Assembly: GCF_030929605.1 (NCBI RefSeq)
Contig: NZ_JAVFVS010000007.1
Span: forward strand, 91,367 to 155,366
Length of the DNA: 64,000 nucleotides
Direction of reading: 5' to 3'
From: Flavobacterium sp. LHD-80
GTDB lineage: Bacteria; Bacteroidota; Bacteroidia; Flavobacteriales; Flavobacteriaceae
The position numbers were made by a program, and so were the translations under genes. This document shows positions 63,301 through 64,000 of this stretch, piece after piece; within the stretch, counting starts at the first letter, position 1, and each line of letters begins with the position of its first letter. The notes under the pieces were generated by a model. The model saw only the letters and a list, made by a program, of their open reading frames with translations. It had not been told where the DNA came from and ran no database searches.

Positions 63301-64000
63301 TCAACACCAACACTTTGTATTAATACTACATTAACAGCAATTACGCATGCTACTACAAATGCAACGGGAATAGGAACTCCAACAGGATTGCCAGCTGGAG
63401 TTACGGCAGCTTGGGCATCGAATGTGATAACTATCAGCGGAACACCAACGGCATCTGGAACCTTTGCTTATACAATTCCTTTAACAGGCCCTTGTATTGG
63501 GTCTGCTGATGCTACAGGAACAATTACGGTCAACCAAGCTCCGTCAGCATTGAGCTACAGTACTCCGACAGCGGTCTACTGCTACAATACACCTATTACG
63601 TCAAATACAGCTACAATCACGCCTGGTACTCCAGCGCCTGCATATACTGTTAGTCCTGCTCTTCCGGGCGGTCTTTCATTGGACGGGTCAACCGGAACAA
63701 TTTCTGGTACTCCTACGGGAAGTTCGGCTGCAGCAAATTATGTAATCACTGCGACCAATTCTTGCGGCAGTACAACAGCAACGGTAAATATTACGGTAAA
63801 CCGAGCTCCGTCAGCATTGAGCTACAGTACTCCGACAGCGGTCTACTGCTACAATACACCTATTACATCAAATACAGTTACAATCACGCCTGGTACTCCT
63901 GCACCTGCATATACTGTGAGCCCTGCTCTTCCGGGCGGTCTTTCATTGGACGGGTCAACCGGAGCAATTTCTGGTACTCCTACAGGGACTTCAGTTGCAG
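60376..64000 (+). CDS. Large repetitive surface adhesin, cut by window edge
   Basis: An open frame of 1208 codons from ATG 60376 to the edge, missing from simple ORF lists because it has no stop in view. The N-terminus is unusually long and basic before the hydrophobic signal (MLCLGMFFVVSFANA, from 60466, could be the true start). Then a YSVVTVGDWNAISTWS domain, beta-helix-like Thr/Ser/Gly-rich stretches, a probable SUEL-type lectin domain (~62240-62530), Ig-like repeats of the type in the T9SS gene at 53728, and two 89-residue near-identical repeats at the edge. Probably T9SS-exported; its tail lies outside. Confidence 0.85.
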   Translation, partial: MIRKLLLFVRSLFLNFSTSSKERSFNLSLRMLCLGMFFVVSFANAATRYSVVTVGDWNAISTWSATSGGTGGASVPVAGDIVYIQNGHTITVTAAAACGSINFTGASATLTVNSGFTLTVSTASGGTGILALNSLAGASSAAIISGLGTISVNTVSTGTSVSPTATATTTLTTTISNLTISGDLDIISSRSGSGTNNATFNQTSGNVTVNGVIDPITANNSASNANIVLGNSNPTLFLGGATPFDVTGNNGVFNTNFTASGSTVNYNRNNVQAARVTIYDNLTLSGTSLKTFATAPTVNNVLSMEGSATISVAPTYGTSATLQYNTATARAAGAEWINTFVASGGVVIASTGTIALNAAKAFSSGVPLTINNGSTLSTSSNNYALDFAGDFINNGGTFAGGSSAITISGAGLQSIGSFSTTGGITMSKTTGAIATLTGSVTAGSLTIDGSGGRLSLGSGLTHTITGNWVRNQGTLNGGSSTLRIGGNITGTGSTFTAESSTVEFYRTGNQSLGGAEITYNNLTLSGSGTKTLGATTTVSNTWSIVSPVQANLGNFIKHGAKTLLLHGSGPVSGSWGSTTSAATNKNDTYFIAGAGITGIINVSSLIDNNYAAYNNSTSNLFASVGENTGPLTLTAPDGYVFINTKFASYGTPGGTAPNYTIGGCHATNSRSVTTGLLGNTTANIPGTGVAFNTAFGDPCSGTIKTYSIVATYALPICSNTSPGIITGSIPTGGNGTSYTYLWEQSTNVNGPYTTVTGTSNAKDYTPGNLTTTTYYRRTVTSGIYTDATIVIVPVISAPTTAPTISLNCSTLSVPASTTPGTYVEWFSTCGGTVLATGVTYNPPSTGTYYARYTNTCGSSLCGSRAYTFSSNSVVITPTSPISICSGTSGNSTVNLPYTSTGTSGTSTYTIIWTPNGYLIDVFDRALSSSPIVLDVPDNAPAGTYTGTIKVKTAAGCVSAPKTFTLTIGKVAGTASSTPTLCINTTLTAITHATTNATGIGTPTGLPAGVTAAWASNVITISGTPTASGTFAYTIPLTGPCIGSADATGTITVNQAPSALSYSTPTAVYCYNTPITSNTATITPGTPAPAYTVSPALPGGLSLDGSTGTISGTPTGSSAAANYVITATNSCGSTTATVNITVNRAPSALSYSTPTAVYCYNTPITSNTVTITPGTPAPAYTVSPALPGGLSLDGSTGAISGTPTGTSVA
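62240..62530 (+). other. Probable SUEL-type galactose-binding lectin domain
   Basis: Encoded LTAPDGYVFINTKFASYGTP, GGCHATNSRS and FGDPCSGTIKTYSIVATY match the SUEL/Gal-lectin pattern (x-FGxPxGxC, C-H, FGDPCxGTxKxL-V-Y). Several of the expected cysteines are present, but not the full set. Confidence 0.55.
63538..64000 (+). repeat. 267-bp (89-residue) tandem repeat, Ig-like
   Basis: Unit 1 is 63538-63804; unit 2 starts at 63805 and runs off the edge. Over ~193 bp compared they differ at about a dozen positions, mostly third-codon or conservative. Encoded repeat APSALSYSTPTAVYCYNTPI... with GGLSLDGSTGTISGTPTG (He-PIG-like Ig fold). Confidence 0.9.

Overview
The window looks like chromosomal DNA of a Flavobacterium species (phylum Bacteroidota). 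It is AT-rich. Many genes have a TAnnTTTG -7 box, often with a TTG/TTTG box about 19-24 bp upstream, instead of an E. coli-type promoter and Shine-Dalgarno leader. Several gene products are typical of flavobacteria: type IX secretion (T9SS) sorting tails, DUF4270 and DUF4286 proteins, a TonB receptor next to an SGNH lipoprotein, an OlsF-like ornithine-lipid synthase, and atpD-atpC standing apart from other ATP synthase genes. No phage, transposase, CRISPR array, rRNA or tRNA gene was seen.

Layout. 1-7.3 kb: small accessory genes (a cut-off membrane protein, PhzF-like, YdeI/OmdA-like, several lipoproteins, a DUF4375 protein, a secreted patatin-like phospholipase) and one GC-rich, probably structured intergenic block. 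7.6-15.4 kb: housekeeping genes serS, lgt, a TPR protein, DUF4286, rsmA overlapping mgtE, and proC. 15.5-24.3 kb: nhaA with an ABM-domain gene, a D-2-hydroxyacid dehydrogenase, TM2 and DUF805 membrane genes sharing one leader motif, the OlsF-like gene, xth, an OmpA-family lipoprotein and an aldo/keto reductase. 24.6-30.5 kb, minus strand: AsmA-like/GT51 transglycosylase, radA, an alpha/beta-hydrolase-like protein with Asp at the nucleophile position, panD and panC. 30.6-41.7 kb: half-length glycogen-synthase-like protein, DUF4270 lipoprotein, glmS, TonB receptor plus SGNH lipoprotein, atpD and atpC. 43.1-50.4 kb: a biotin region (bioF, bioD, bioA and a ketoacyl synthase) interrupted by a TraB-family gene and a sigma factor/membrane-protein pair. 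50.5-64 kb: surface proteins, namely two large minus-strand T9SS cargo genes with near-identical tails, recX, and the first 3.6 kb of a large repetitive adhesin that carries a probable SUEL-type lectin domain and runs off the edge.

How the genes fit together. Envelope functions dominate: lipoprotein lipidation (lgt), ornithine-lipid synthesis, peptidoglycan precursor supply and polymerisation (glmS, GT51), outer-membrane import, and T9SS cell-surface proteins. Acyl-chain and cofactor biosynthesis (pantothenate, biotin) forms the second theme.

The most unusual feature is in the gaps. Many intergenic regions hold islands of 7-9 bp 'words' repeated in tandem and folded back as imperfect inverted repeats. 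At least a dozen islands in several sequence families occur here, one of them inside the atpD-atpC operon. The best candidate regulatory system is the leader motif found in near-identical form, at identical spacing, before the TM2 and DUF805 genes. Family names are from motif recognition by eye; no database search was run.
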